Shown here: positions 12,501 through 25,300 of the stretch, piece by piece
Layout: each line of letters opens with the position of its first letter
Numbering within the stretch: the first letter of the stretch is position 1
Origin: Diplosphaera chodatii
Taxonomy: Eukaryota; Chlorophyta; Trebouxiophyceae; Prasiolales; Stichococcaceae
NCBI GenBank assembly: GCA_032358165.1
Contig: JAALGY010000011.1
Span: 806,001-870,000 of the forward strand
DNA: 64,000 bases
Reading direction: 5' to 3'
Notes under the pieces: model-generated
The model's input: the letters and a program-made list of their open reading frames with translations, nothing else
The model's database searches: none
What the model was told of the DNA's origin: nothing
Program-made: the position numbers and the translations under genes

Positions 12501-13742
12501 GCAACAGACCAGCTACCCAAATGTCTGTGCAAGCTGTACCTGTTGTCACGGTCGTTATTGGCGGAGGAGAGGATGGCAAAGATGGCCAGCCACACGACGG
12601 CAACGCTCGTGACAAGCGCCGCCCCGAAAGCCACGCGCGCCAGGTAGTTAGCAGTGCCGACCACCTGACAACATACAACCCAGAAGATGCTTCACAGGGG
12701 GGTTGTCAGCAGGCTGTAGATTCAGGCACCGAGCGATGCAGGGGCGATATATCCAGGTGTTATTCATGTGCAGAGGACAGCTCTGCGGTGCGGACGACGC
12801 AGACGAACAGGATGTCAAGGCAGTGTCACAGTGTCGTCACACGGTGTATACCCGCTTGATGGCGGGCTCGGCGCGCAGCCGCCACGAGCGCGCGGTGATG
12901 GTTCCCCTGAAGCCGCTGGGCAGCACATACAGCACATCGCCCGCATTCGACACCTGCATCGATGAACATTACCATACGCATACTCACTGGAATGGGTGCT
13001 ACGTGCAGACAGCTCTGTGCCACTCACATTGTGAGGCCGTACCATCCGGTGGGTATGCAGCTAAGGGCATCACATACGCCACACCTATGTCTGGTCATTC
13101 CCCAAGCTTACTTGCAACACATGCAATGCATGTCAGCAGGAATGCTCTCTCACCTGGAGGGTGCCCTGTGCATCTGCTGCCAGCGCCTGCAGGGCCTGCT
13201 CTGCCTCGAAGGGCGTGACACCCGCACGCGCTGACACATCACCAACCGTCACCTGCACAACGTACGGGTATGAGACTGAGTAGGGTTCCCATCCTCAGGC
13301 TAACAGGCGCCATTAAACGCATCTGTGCCAATGAGCCTGTGAAACGCTTGTAACGAAAGCGGCGGCATCTGCTGCTAGGGCATGTGTCCACCTTGCCACC
13401 CAGGTCTTCAACGGCATCTGACACCCGCTCGCGCACTTCCCGCTTCAGCTGCAGGCTCTCCAGCAGCTCGTCGCCCTGCCGCGGCTGCGCCACCTCGACG
13501 ATGCGCTGCTCGGCGTCTTTGCTCTGGTTGAACCACGCGGCGCAGGCCACTTGCCGGGCGGGCTGCAGGGGCTGTGCCGCGCAGCTACTCCGCACATGCC
13601 GCTGAGTAGGGGCCGGCAATCTGCCGAGGCCTCCAGCAGCTGAGAGCTGCGGCGACACCTGAAAATGCCGCCGTGTGATGTGCCTCGGCTTTAACAGCAG
13701 GGTACAGGGCTGGCTGAGGCACAGCATGCCTGCCATGCTCAT
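9516..13742 (-). CDS. Chloroplast membrane protein, At5g03900-like
   Basis: The protein resembles the plant At5g03900 family (often annotated iron-sulphur cluster biosynthesis family protein; its biochemical role is not established to my knowledge). ATG at 13742 opens a transit-like N-terminus (MSMAGMLCLSQPCTLLLKP). Exon 1 is 13392-13742, exon 2 is 13154-13252 (helical segment VGDVSARAGVTPFEAEQAL), and an exon near 12856-12954 carries LYVLPSGFRGTI. Then come a membrane helix (VAVVWLAIFAILSS, about 12600), the basic YYMRRRRYAYGYQG and FSFVFGDGDPN (about 11900-12030), a second winged-helix-like repeat with LLYVFPELQRTG (about 11080), another hydrophobic segment (about 10430-10540) and AVGFFAIPLVRWLRNKSRN (about 10200). 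The last exons, 9681-9758 and 9516-9566, join in phase 0 and end DFDQRLQRK before TGA. The segment order matches the plant protein over its length. Confidence 0.85.
10754..10775. repeat. Interstitial telomere-like repeat (CCCTAAA)
   Basis: Two perfect CCCTAAA units and a partial third lie in an intron of the At5g03900-like gene. Smaller matches occur in other introns of the same gene: about 11841-11854 (aaccctaaacccta) and 12049-12058 (agggtttagg, opposite orientation). TTTAGGG is the plant-type telomere unit used by many green algae. Confidence 0.8.
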
Positions 13743-14597
13743 GCTGGGCGCAGCTAGACTAAAGTTTGCGCGAGTAGGCCTCAAAACGGCACAACAACTG
13801 AAGGAACGCTGCCTCAACTCTAATGAACTCCGAAATTATGAGGGCTGTGGGAGATGGGTGCAGCTCCACCTCGTTGCAGCAAGGTGGTTGAACCCCAAAA
13901 CGCTCAGCGTTTGTGGGGTTACTGCTGGTGTGCAGTAGGATCAGCTCGTTTTTCCGAGCGGTTTGCTGGGCGGCTTGGATGGACAATGCAGCAGGTCAAC
14001 ACATGTAATAGAGTAAGTGGCTGTCTGTCTCGGGTCGAACGTGTCCAAGATTGTCGCGTGCACTGCAGGGTGGGCAATAGTGTTGGTCTGCCAGACGGTA
14101 CATGTGTGGTCACGTCAGGCTTCGCACCACGTCCAGTCAAGGCTTTCACACACACAGCTTCGCGTACAGCCACCCAACCGTGGGGCTGTTTGCTTCCGGT
14201 TCCAGACGCGAAGTGGCGCTTGGAACCATTAATAACAAAGCAAAATCAGGCCGCCGCCAGTACAGGCCGCCAGCAGAGCCGAGCTCTCCACCTGACCACA
14301 GCTGCATGTCAGCTTTGCAGTCGGGCTCGAGACGGTGTCACAATGATGATCCTCTCCTTGTTCAGTTGTCCACCTGCGGCACTCCTCGCAAGGGCAGGCT
14401 TTACCCCAAAAATGCTGGATCCCCAGCTGCGGTATCCACCCAACCCCTGGGCTGATGCCCCCGCTTCATGCTGATGCCCATGCTCCGTCTGCTCTTGCTG
14501 CTTGCCCACTGCTAACGCTATCGTATGCTGGGCAGCTGCCGCCTATCAACGTGTTGACCTGCTGCGGACCATTGCTCGCTGCAGACAGTACGCTGCA
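13743..14597. other. Intergenic region (promoter of the At5g03900-like gene)
   Basis: About 0.85 kb between two minus-strand genes. It should hold the promoter/5' UTR of the 9516-13742 gene and the 3' UTR of the XK-related gene. Open frames on both strands lack domains or splice continuity. Nothing else was recognised. Confidence 0.4.
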
Positions 14598-14880
14598 TCA
14601 CTCGAAATGCTTGGCGTGGATGCCTGTGTCTATCGGCAATGCTCTGGAGGCGGCCGCGGCTATCAGAGACGAGTCCTGCGGCTGCTGCAGGCCCCTGCCG
14701 CTGGTGGCCGTCAGCGAGCTGTCGCCAAGTGACGGATCCTGCCTGCCGCTCATATTTGTGTGAGGTGTGTTGACGCCACCGCTGGGCCACCCAAACAGCG
14801 GCCCTGCACGACAATCTGCTGTGATCTCAATGCTGCGCCGCTGGGGAGCAATCGGGTGTCTGGCCCCTTCAGCCGGTAGG

Positions 14881-14913
<33 letters not shown>

Positions 14914-17900
14914 ACGATTGGTGATGCAGGTGCCACATCAACCTGCAGAGCAATACCATGTGTAAAGACTGTGACCCAGTAGGTGAAACAATGTGCAAAG
15001 TGCTGATCTGTCCACGAGATGTCGGGCCAGATTGCGCAAAAATGGTCACCCCTGATTGCTGACACTCACGCTTGTCTGCTGGATGTGACGAGGGCCAACG
15101 ATGTCCGCCATCCGCACTCGCTGCAGTCGCACGCGCTCAATTGCCTTCGAAGTCTCATCCGCTTGCTGCCTCCGCTGCCGCTCCCTGTCCTGCCGATCCC
15201 AGACTGCAACTGGGTGAGCATCCTGCTGTGCTTGCTGCAGCATCGGGGGCGTGAGGGGCTGCACCTGTTGCATTGCACATTGTCACATCAGTTACAGCTG
15301 CCAAGTGGACCACTGTCTGTTGCAAGTGTCACGATGCACATGTGGGGAGGATTACTGCAAAATTGCTTCTAACATAGTAGGGCATGGAAGCAAACCAGAA
15401 GCTCCATCACATATGGCAGCAACATTTATGACTAGAGAACGTCACTGAGGAGTGTGATTGCACTGCAAGCCCACCTCAATGCTGCTGTGCAGCGCAGTCA
15501 CGTCTCTCAAGGAACGCACGGCTCGAATGAGGCCTTCGCCAGCAGCCTCAGACGCTGCGGCTGGGGACAGCGCTGCTGACGAGCCGCCAGAGCTGCAGGC
15601 ACGATACATCAGGTTTGTTGCCATCCAGACGCACTTCGCTAGTTGGCACTCACTTTGACGGCGGAAAACCCTCTGCCTGTGCAGCACAAAAGCAGCAACA
15701 GAGAGCTCGGCAAGCAGGAGCAGCCCGCCACCTGCCAAGGGATGCCGCCTTTGACGAAGTGCGGGACATCACGGCAGCTGTGTCCAGGGACTGTTCCGTC
15801 ACAGGCGCCAGCTTGCCGCCGGCACTGCCCGCGAGCTTCGCCAGCCCCGCATCCTTCTGCGAAATGTCACAACGCAGCTGTAAATAATGCTATACTTAAG
15901 ATTGCGAGCAGGCAGCGAGGCTATGGGGAGTTCATGAGACACTGCAGGAGGCAGAGTGGCAGATACTGTTGTTGTGGCATGCCTGCGGCTGAACGCACCG
16001 GAGCGGAAGTGAGGTCCCGTCTGGCAACGGCATCGTATCCGGCAGGGGGAGCGGAGTTCGCCTGGTCCGACACGATGGCCACGACCGACAGCCATATCAC
16101 GCCAATGCCCAGCCACGAGATGGAGAGGAACAGGGACACCTGCGGGCGTCGACACTGGCTGCGTCACCCAGTAAGGTCTTTTGCGCGCCTTCCCCACCAG
16201 ATTGCATGCTCAAGTGCACAGAAAGCATGCACATATAAGCATGACTTTCATGCAGCTTAAATCTGCAGGACGCCAAGGAAGTGTTGCCAGCTGCCCCACC
16301 TGCATGTAGCGCAGCGCCCAGCCTGGCATGGCGCTCCAGATGCCGCCGTACATGGCGCCCATCTCCATCAGCACAATGGACGTGTACAGCGGGAATGGCA
16401 GCAGCGCGGAGCGCAGCGTGGTGCTCCAGCACGGCCGCCTGCCCGTGGTGCCCATGCGCGCCCGCCACCAAAACACGCCTGCCAGCAGGCAACCACATCG
16501 ATGGAGATGGTGTGAAGGTGCCCACACAACTTGAGTCTGCTGCCAGCAGGGCCCACTGGGCTCCCTGGCCAGGCCCTGAGCATGACATTCAAAGTGCAGT
16601 GCTCGTGCCTGTTATCACGGTGGGTGATCAGATTTGCTGGGGCACAACTAGTCACCACATCCAAGATCAGAAAGGCGCACCAGTTTTCGCGGTGGCATCG
16701 CTGACGAAGCACGAGGGTGGCCACACGAGTGCTGCCAGCAGCAGCTTGGCGTCATTGAGAGCAGGCAGCCGCAGCTTGATCCGCCACTTGCCCCTCCCCA
16801 CATACACATCCGTCAGGGCAACAACCTGCACGGATTATTGAATGGATGTATCGAGAATCACGTACCACACATGCAATTGCACAGCAGGCCTGGCACCATA
16901 CTGGCAACACCCAGGGATGCGAGATTACCTTCCACCAGGTGGCAGACTGATTGCGGCCCGGCCAGAGGCAGATGGCCAGGAGCACCAGGACCGCGTGACA
17001 GCCGAATATGGCGAAAATCCATGCCCCTCGTACAACCTGCAAACACGATACTCTGAAGGTCAGCTGCCTGCTTGGAGTTCAGGGGACCGACTGATCAGGA
17101 CAGCCTCTCTATGGTGTGCAACACCATTTCCAAAAATCATACATCAGCTCCACTCACGGCAAACAGCCCAAGCAGGGCAATGCGGGCGCCCAGCTCGGTG
17201 ATGCGGTAGCAGAAGAAGGTGACAATCTCCCACAGGTGGCGCCGCTCCCACCACGGCTGCCCTGCAGCAGACACGCAGCAGACGGATCAAGGGTGTGAGC
17301 TGCCGCCAACTGTCGCAGCGCTGCTCTCCTGACGGTGTGGCTGTGAAGTTGATGCGGTGTAGTGCATACCTTTGTGGTCCGGCGCAAAGCGCAGGTCGTT
17401 GAGGTCCAGCGAGACAAAGGCCAGCGTTGCTCCGATGAGTGACGCCGCTATGCCCACCAGCAGCAGCACGTTCAGCCCAGAATGACCCCAAACCGCAAAG
17501 CATCGAGACTCCCTGCATCCAGTAGTGAGTTAGCATCAGCAGTGATCATCAAAAGCAGCAATGGCTGCACAATCTGGAGCGCGAGGTCTTGTGCATCATG
17601 GTCCTTCTGCTGATTGAGTGCAGAAGTAGGGGTCCAACATTGCCAACACGGTGTTCCATGTTTTGCAGGCATGGGTACTGTGCCTGCCATCGCACCCAGG
17701 GTGACTGCAGCGCATGCCAATCCAGGTCTGCAGCAGTGCTACTGGCAGCGTGAGGAAGATGGTGTCCGCCATTCGTAACCCGCTGCAACAGTGACAAAGA
17801 ACATGCTGAACTCAGCTGCTTCCACCGTGCATATTTCCACGAGCCAAGCCACATAGGCGCCTAGCTGCACTCAGAGTCAGGATTGTTTACTGTGCTGTGG

Positions 17901-20900
17901 CCGAGGTTGAGCGCAGAGGTTGTGAGGCTAGCGCACCGGAGGTCCATGGCAACCAGGCGCTGCTTGTGCGGCGAGGTGTGTATGGCTCTGGCAGCAGCGT
18001 AGATGGACCCCAGCTGCAGCACCGCAGCCACGACCCCGAGCCAGCGAACAACCCGCCGCTTTGTGTCTTTGGAGTAGGTGGCTGCACGCACACCAGCATG
18101 GGTCAGGTGTGCAGAGCACTGAATGCTGCGATGAAGTACAGCAGTCGCAGGTCGACAGCTCGCAGGTCGACTGTGTCACATCACAGGCATGAGGTTGCAC
18201 TCGCCATTGTCCTTCTCGTTGCTGCCAGTTGCGGGCTTGCCCTTCAGCTTGTGGACAATCTTTTTGGCTTTCGCCTGGCCATCCTGCTTGATGACGTCCG
18301 GGCTGCGCCAGTCGCCCACAGCCACATCTGCTACGCTGCTGGGGTAGTGACTCAGCCAGTACACTGTGACCTGCGGAAACAGATTGCATTATCAGCTGCC
18401 TCCTTCACGCATGCATACAGAGTGACCCTACCTCGAATGGGAGATGCAAGGGTCGCCAACATAGAACTCATGGCATAATTGCCCGCACCATCGCTGATGA
18501 CAGCACAAGGCCTCCCAATATCATGCCCACGTTCAGCCACAGACCATGCCGCGCCATGCGCTGGATCTGAAACAGCAAAGCACCTGCAAGAACACGCCCG
18601 GGTTGTGAGGCCGTGAAATCAGCCTGCACCTATGATGCGCCATCTAGCAGCTGTGGCGATGTCAGCATCTGAGATCAGTCGTGCCTTTGCTGATCAGGTC
18701 CATGATCAGCCCGACCCACAGGAAGGCCTTCTGCACTTGTGGAAGGTCCTGCATTGCAGCAAGCCTAAGCATCTACATCATGTGGAGCAGCGCATGTGCT
18801 TGAAGCCCTGTGCAACATGACATTGATTGCAAGGTAGCCTTGGCAGGGCAACCCTGTAGCTTGCACGCTGGGTAGTGAAAACACCAGTAGAGACCCATAG
18901 GGACGCACAGTGCCCAGGGTCTGGATACGCTCCAGGGTCTCCCTGGCAAGATCCAGCGGCTGGGGGTCCCTGCCTGAGGTGGACGAGAGTCCTGACGTGT
19001 GCGGGCCGCTCCAACCCCGCACCTGTGCAGCAGTAATCAGCACACAGAAGTTGCCATAGCTTATGCCAAGGTGATCTCTCAGTTGTGCTGCCTGTAAACT
19101 ACATGAAGGCAGGGCTAGCTCAGCTGAACAGCGGCTGGCAGCACCTGCTGCAGCAGGCGCGGGCAGTCTGAGGACATACTCAGCAGGCTGCGCTGCCTGA
19201 GGACAGCGGCTCGCTTATTGCGTGCGCTGTTTGCTGCAATCGCTTGTGCTAGCTTCTCCTGCTGCTCTGCTGTCAACGCCTGCTTGACAATGAAGTGCGC
19301 AATGTAGAAGTCGTACGGCACAGCGATATGATCTGCAGCAACTCATTTAGCCGGAGTGTATTTCACACGGCACAACTGGAGCAATGCTTACGGGAGGGAA
19401 GCCATTGCTGCCCTCTGCCACAGCTGCAACGATGGCATCGATGCCAGGTCGCTGGCTCGAGCTCTCCGATGCTGCTTCAATGTCGTCCTGTGATGGTAGG
19501 TGCAAGCAGGCGTCAGATCGCGCTGGCATGTGGCGTGTGCATTATGTGAACTTACATATGTTGGGCAGAGAAAATGTTGGGACTCTTACGGATCTCGAAG
19601 CCTGCCTACGCAACATTCAGAATGTGTCAGACCCACCTCGAATGCGCCAATGAATGCGTCGACATTGCTGTAGTCTTCCGGAGACAGCGGTGCGTCATCG
19701 ACAGTCCCCTTCGGTGTCTCCTCTGTGGTGGATCCGCTCCTTGAGCCTGCTGGGCAGGTCCAGGGACGAGTGAAGCCATGGTTACAGTTGGGAAGGACTG
19801 CCATGTCCGGCTGTAAAATCTGGCTGAGAGGTATTGTCTTGCTGGAGGTGCACCTGACGGGCCAGTGAAGGCACCCGCGACGAAGGACATACTGCTGCGC
19901 ACGCTCTGCCACCACGAGGCCGGAGCAGCTGTGTTGCTCGTACCCTCGCCCACCTGAAGGTGGATGAGTATAATCACCATGTCAGCGATGACGTCTCGCA
20001 GGGCCTGTGAAGCAGCAACTGGACAAGCTCTCCAACATCGACTCTACCTTAGGCGTGCTGCCAGCGCTGAGCTGGCCGGATCCGCCCTTATGCAGCGGCG
20101 GCAAGCGAGGCGGCGGAGGCGGCATGGGCACGTCGGCTGAAGGACGTGGCGGCGGCGCCTGGCCGCTGTGCCGCGGAGGGAAGGGGTCCCTGTGTATGTT
20201 ACCACAGACATTGACGCAATCAGCACCAGCAGAAATGTGGTGAACCTAATCTGGCATGCAAGCTGAGAGTGGTAAGGCTTGGTCATCACCCGCTGCGGTA
20301 GTCCAAGCAAGGCGTCATGGTGGGCTGGGGAACTGGCAGTGCTGGTGGCAGCCGTGCCATGTCTGCCTGCTGCTCTGCTCCTCCCAGCTTAGGTAGATCA
20401 CCCTGCTGCAGCAGGTGACACTGTCAAAACCGACATGGTCACCTCTGACAGCACAGACTATGCTGCTCCTGCTATGGTGCCCTGACAGGTAGCGAGCTAT
20501 GCTGCACCTGCTCTTTGAGCGGGTAGCTGCAGCTGCGCCGGCCGGTCATCAACGGCGTGTGAGAGGACGCTGCCGAGTCTGACACATCGCTGTCAGCCTG
20601 CAGGCTCAGATTAGGAAACATCAGCCTTGTGCTTGGCCCAGATGCCGGTGGCATCGAGACCTGAGTAGGCTGCAGCCTGATGCGTGCTGTCTGCACGGCG
20701 TCCCTACACGTGAAAGCAGCGTTCCGGCGCATGTCACCACGGATGAAGCGCCGCTGTAGCCTGGCATGGCTGCGCTGGGCGTTGCCGAGCCGAGCCCAGC
20801 GCCAGGCGTCTGCATGAGGTGGAGGTCGCCGTAGCGCCCTGCGTCGCCAGTGGGGATCTCGAGCATCAGACGCGGGGCGCCCAAGCGTCCCGCGGGCCAC

Positions 20901-21460
20901 TCGGCACTGCCCGCGACAGGCCGCAGGGGCATGCCGTCTGTCAGGCGAGCATTGCTGCTGGCGGGGCAGCTGTCGCGCAGGGAGGCAGCTGCGACGTCCT
21001 GCGAGCGGGATGCCGCCGCTGTGTATGTCTGCAGCAGGCTGGAAGGCAGCGCCGACGGTGGTAACACCGTGTGCTCCGGGATCGCATCCGGCTGCAGGGT
21101 GAAGCGATCTCCCAGTGTTGCTGCCGCTGCTGCGGCAGCATCCGAGGCTGCAGCGCTTGCCGCACCTCGCTGAGCGCTTAGCGAAACGCAGTCGACTGGC
21201 AGGTGCCCCTCTGGAGCCTCTGGTGCCGCTTGGCCCCGTCGACAGTGCTGCCACTGGGACAACAATAGGCCTGGCTGCGGGCTAACAACGCTGTCTGATA
21301 TCATGCTTGCCGGCGAGGCTGCATATTTAGGGCTGTGAAGCCTCCAGACCGCAAGCGCTGCTGGCGGTGAGTCTGATACCGCCTGCGTCGTGCGACGCGC
21401 TGGGCTGTCTGCTGCTGGAAGTCCGTTATGTGCATCTGTCGGACTTGGGCTAGGCACCAT
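14598..21460 (-). CDS. XK-related membrane protein (putative lipid scramblase) with long disordered N-terminus
   Basis: ATG at 21460 (MVPSPSPTDAHNG). The first exons, 20741-21460, 20508-20669, 20290-20402, 20048-20189 and 19854-19953, join in consistent phases. They encode about 400 low-complexity, Ser/Ala/Pro-rich residues ending in a proline tract (PMPPPPPRLPPLHKGG). Then come acidic segments (about 19640-19720), a soluble helix (DFYIAHFIVKQALT, about 19300), and a series of hydrophobic exons: FLWVGLIMDLI (18715), GLWLNVGMILGGLVL (18540), a polytopic block at 17870-18070, TIFLTLPVALLQTWIGM (17740), VLLLVGIAASLIGATLAFVS (17430), FFCYRITELGARIALLGLF (17190), IFAIFGCHAVLVLLAICLW (16990), and TSIVLMEMGAMYGGIW with ISWLGIGVIWLSVVAIVSD (16080-16390). 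The block from LPVALLQTW to HAVLVLLAICLW follows the XK/XKR pattern (R-x(3)-E-x(2)-AR, then a conserved H in the next helix). The tail contains an alanine run and stops at 14598. Family assignment is by pattern, and function is inferred. Confidence 0.7.
14883..14913. repeat. CTG/GCT trinucleotide run
   Basis: About ten CTG/GCT units read as a poly-alanine tract on the minus strand in the C-terminal exon of the XK-related gene. Confidence 0.85.
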
Positions 21461-22351
21461 TTTGGCAACCGTCTGCGCAGTGACAAGAAGGTTCCTGTGA
21501 AGACAGTTGTATTGTTCAAGCAACCTGTCGCTTGTACTCGCTCGCGAGCCCTGTTTACTTTGTGGGGCCTCAGCCGCAGCTGGGTGCAGGCGGCAACAAG
21601 GGCACAACGGCGATGCACGCTTGCAGCGGACAGATCTGAGGCCTCTTCTGCTTACTTGTGGGTTGCGCACGTACGGTGGGTGCCCCAGCGACGCGCGAGG
21701 ACTAACTGTCAGAGGTGTGGCTGTCGATTAGGTCGTCACCGTCTCGCAAACTGAGGTGTTGGCCATAAGCATGCCGACGACATGACAAAGCATGTTATCG
21801 GCACATGCTGTGTGGCAAAGCTTCCAAAGGCTGCGTATGGACGGGCTTGACCGCCGGAGGCGCCTATGAAGAACAAGCTCACGCGCGACAGCCAGCGTTT
21901 GAGTCAGGGTTTTGGGCTTTTGGCGCGTTGCCTACTTGCCTTTCTCTGTGATGGAAGACTTCGAAAGGGTGCCAATTGGTGGACCTGATGCTTTGTATCT
22001 CTGTTGATGGCTGGAGATTTAAAGGATCCTTAGAGCTCTTGCAGTTGACCTGGACCTGCTGCTGAACATACCTGCTTGAGTTTAAGATCCACAGCAGTAA
22101 GTGACAACTTGCTGCAAATGCACGATATTAACATTCCCTGACAGCAGCACAAACAATCACTGAATGTTGCGGCGGAACCGTGTGGGCACATGATGACCAC
22201 GATGGTGCAAATCCGATGCTGGCCGTCTGCCTTGCGGCCTGCCGACCTGAATAGCCTATGCTGCAAATCCTACACCTTAAAACCGAGTATGTGAGCACAT
22301 CCACCTTCCCTCCAAGGATGTACCACTGGTAGCTGATTAGACTGAGCTACC
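21461..22351. other. Intergenic region between SPY-like and XK-related genes
   Basis: About 0.9 kb between two minus-strand genes. An open frame in line with the XK-related protein continues upstream of its ATG to about 21670, but it begins with GTG and has no in-frame ATG, so it may be 5' UTR or part of an unseen upstream exon. The remainder shows no gene. Confidence 0.4.
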
Positions 22352-25300
22352 TCAGCCGCCGCTGAGGACAGCTTCTGCCATGGCGTCTCCAGTCGGCGAT
22401 CCGCCTCTGTCATGCATGCTGCCGTCCCCGTTTGCCATTCCCGGCTGCTCGGACACAGCTCCTGCATCGCTGATGCTGTCCTGTTCGGCCCAGACTGTGG
22501 CGCAGTGCCTGCGCCAGAGGCTGTGGTACACACGCTCGAGGCGGCTGACGAAGCTGGGTGCGTCGCCCAGCGGCGAAGCCATCATGCGCTGACGCAGCTC
22601 CCCTCGCAGCGCCGCCAGCTTCTGATGACAGTGATACATGCAGATCGCATCTCAACCAGACATTCGGCATGATGTGTCGACCGACAAGGGTTTTGGGTCT
22701 GCCGTGTTGCGCCTTACGGGGCGTGCAGCTGCATCCCGATCAAATCGACTGCCTGTTGAGCAGGACTGCGCACACACCAGGCCGCAGATGCAGCCGGCTC
22801 ACCGGTAGGTCGGAGGCAGCGTCGACAGCGAGCTGCACGTACTCGTCCTCACTGGCAGCCACCCAGCCCATGGACATGCCGCATGCTGCCAGCAGGCTGA
22901 CGCCCACATTGTGCGCATGGCATCTGCCCGCAAGCGTCACGCACGGCACACCTGGGGCATGTGCGAATAGTGTTGCAGACAGGATGGGGGCCTGACAACC
23001 GGCATTATGCCCTTGGCCTCTAAGCTTCTTACATAGCAACCGATATGGTTACGAGCCACAGCTGCTGTGGGCGCAATGCATTCCGACAGACTGAAAACAT
23101 ATGTGCAGTGTATGCAGTTCCTACATGGCCTCACCCATGTACAAGGACTCGCAAGTAGTTGTAGTCCCAGCATACGGAAATGGGTCCAGGCTGATGTCCA
23201 TGGCTGCATATGTTGCCAGGTGCTCCGGGGTGGCCGGCGCAAGCGGCAGCAGATCCACCTGCCATGCCACTCAGGGCACTTGTCGGTGTGGTACCATCTT
23301 GTTCCTGATACCATGTTCTGACATCAGCAACAGGTGCACCCAGCTGCAGCATGAAAGCGCAGGTTGAACCATGCTGGCAGCGGACAAAAGTTGCAACCGT
23401 TCCTCGCAGGACAGGATGATGTCGAAGTCAATCTCCACACATCGAACAGGCCGCACCCGGCTAGAGTCCACGCCATGAGCAGCCAGCACAGCAGAAGTGT
23501 GCGCACGGGCACTCGCGCACGCAAAAGGCTTGTTCTTCAGCAGCAGCCGCGAGTCCGGTACCGCCCGCAGAATGCGTGCCCAAACTTGCAGCACCTGCAG
23601 GCCATGGGAGTGTTGTTCAGCTCTGCTGAGCTATGTTGGCTGCGTTTTCAGACCTAAACTATGCTAGGTTGCTGTGTTCACAGCGCAAATGCACAGCACA
23701 CTCCTGGTATGCCCTGACATAGACTCGAGAGCCTGCTCAGGAGGACAATGGCGGGCAAATGCAGGGACCTCTGGGGTGATCTTGGCCAGGTTGTTGAAGC
23801 TGCCGAAGGTGACGAAGCCGGCAGTGGCAGCGGGCAGCGGCTCGACTGGAGGCGCATCCTGCGCCGGCGTGTAGCACAGGAAGCACCCCGGCAGATGCAC
23901 GAGCTCCTCCACAAAGGTCTGCGTCACATGCAGTTGGCATGGCGCCCGCCTGCTGGTGGGTTTGCATCTTTGCACACAGCACATTGACAAACATCCTGCA
24001 CTGGGTAACCCTGCGCATGGACCCTACAACTTCTGAAAGCGGACCCTGGCATGCCGCTGCCCCACCTGCTGCGAGTCCAGAGGGTCGCAGACAGCGTCCG
24101 TGAAGCGGTAGTCCACCGCTTCCAGGCCCGTGCTGTTGGGGTACCCTATCCACGTCACCTGCAGCATGGGCACACCGGCCACAGGTGACGTCTCGGGCCG
24201 CTGCACCAGTCCGGGCGTGATGGCATGCATGACCCATGAATTTCCACCAGCGGCCTGACCTGCACGGGGGCGGGGCGCAGCGCGCAGACGCCCAGGCGGT
24301 TGTTGGCGGTGTGGCCGGTGAGCTCCACCAGGACTTGCACGCCGTCGCTCCGCACGAGCTCGGCCAGTTCGTGCTCCGACAGGTGCGCCACATCGCACCA
24401 CTCCCCGCCCGCGGCCTCCGTGGCGCGACGCAGCATCTCCGTCTTGCCATCGCCCTGCTCAGGGTCAGGCGCAACCAGCCTTTGCACTTCCAACATACAC
24501 AAGTTTGACAAAACATGAAGCCTTGGGGTATGGCCAGCACATGGTGCGTGCGCAGTGCATGGCATGTGAAGCATTTGCGTCACGGCGTGGCGGACCACAG
24601 ACATCGGTGTCCCACCTTTGCCACGCAGTTGTACACGATGTGGTGGACCGCCGACTGGCTGTGGTGCCGCAGCGGCGCCTCTGCGAAGTAGCTCACCGAG
24701 TGCTGCACACCAGAGAAGCACTGTAGAAAGGATGGCTCTCGGAAGTGAACATTCCAGCACTGGTTTTGATGGCAAAAGGGCTGTGCCTGCGAGCAACTTC
24801 CCCTGACAAGTGCTGCGGGCGGCGCAGATTGCAACCCAGAGGTCTGTCTTGCACCCCTGGGCAGCACTTGGATGCACTCGCACCGTGAACAGGTCTGGAC
24901 TGAGGTAGCCGACCACCAGCGGCTGCTTGCTGGTGTCCGCTTCATCGTCGCTGCTGTTGATGCTGCTGGTGCCATCGGCGACGCCATTCTGATGCTGGTG
25001 GCCGGCATCTCCACCTGTCAGCGCCTCCATGTGGCTTGCGCTGTCCTCTGTCCTCCCGGTAGCAGTGGCTGATACAGCGCTTTCAGGGCCTTCGGCTGCT
25101 GCCGCCCTGGCCACAGCTGGATGTGTGGCAGCAAAGGTGCTGCGGCGTGGCGGCGGCGGCAGGGGTGGCAACGGCGTGAATTGCTGCTGGAAGGCCGCGC
25201 CCCACTCCTCGTGCGCTGCGCACACCAGCCGCTCCTCCCCCTGGTGGATGTAGTTCAGCGCCAGCAGCCGGTTCTGGCCTGTTTCAGGTTGGAGAAACCC

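Noticed and set aside
14883..14913. CRISPR-like or minisatellite array
   Set aside because: It is a simple trinucleotide run coding for alanine. No spaced repeats were found anywhere in the window.
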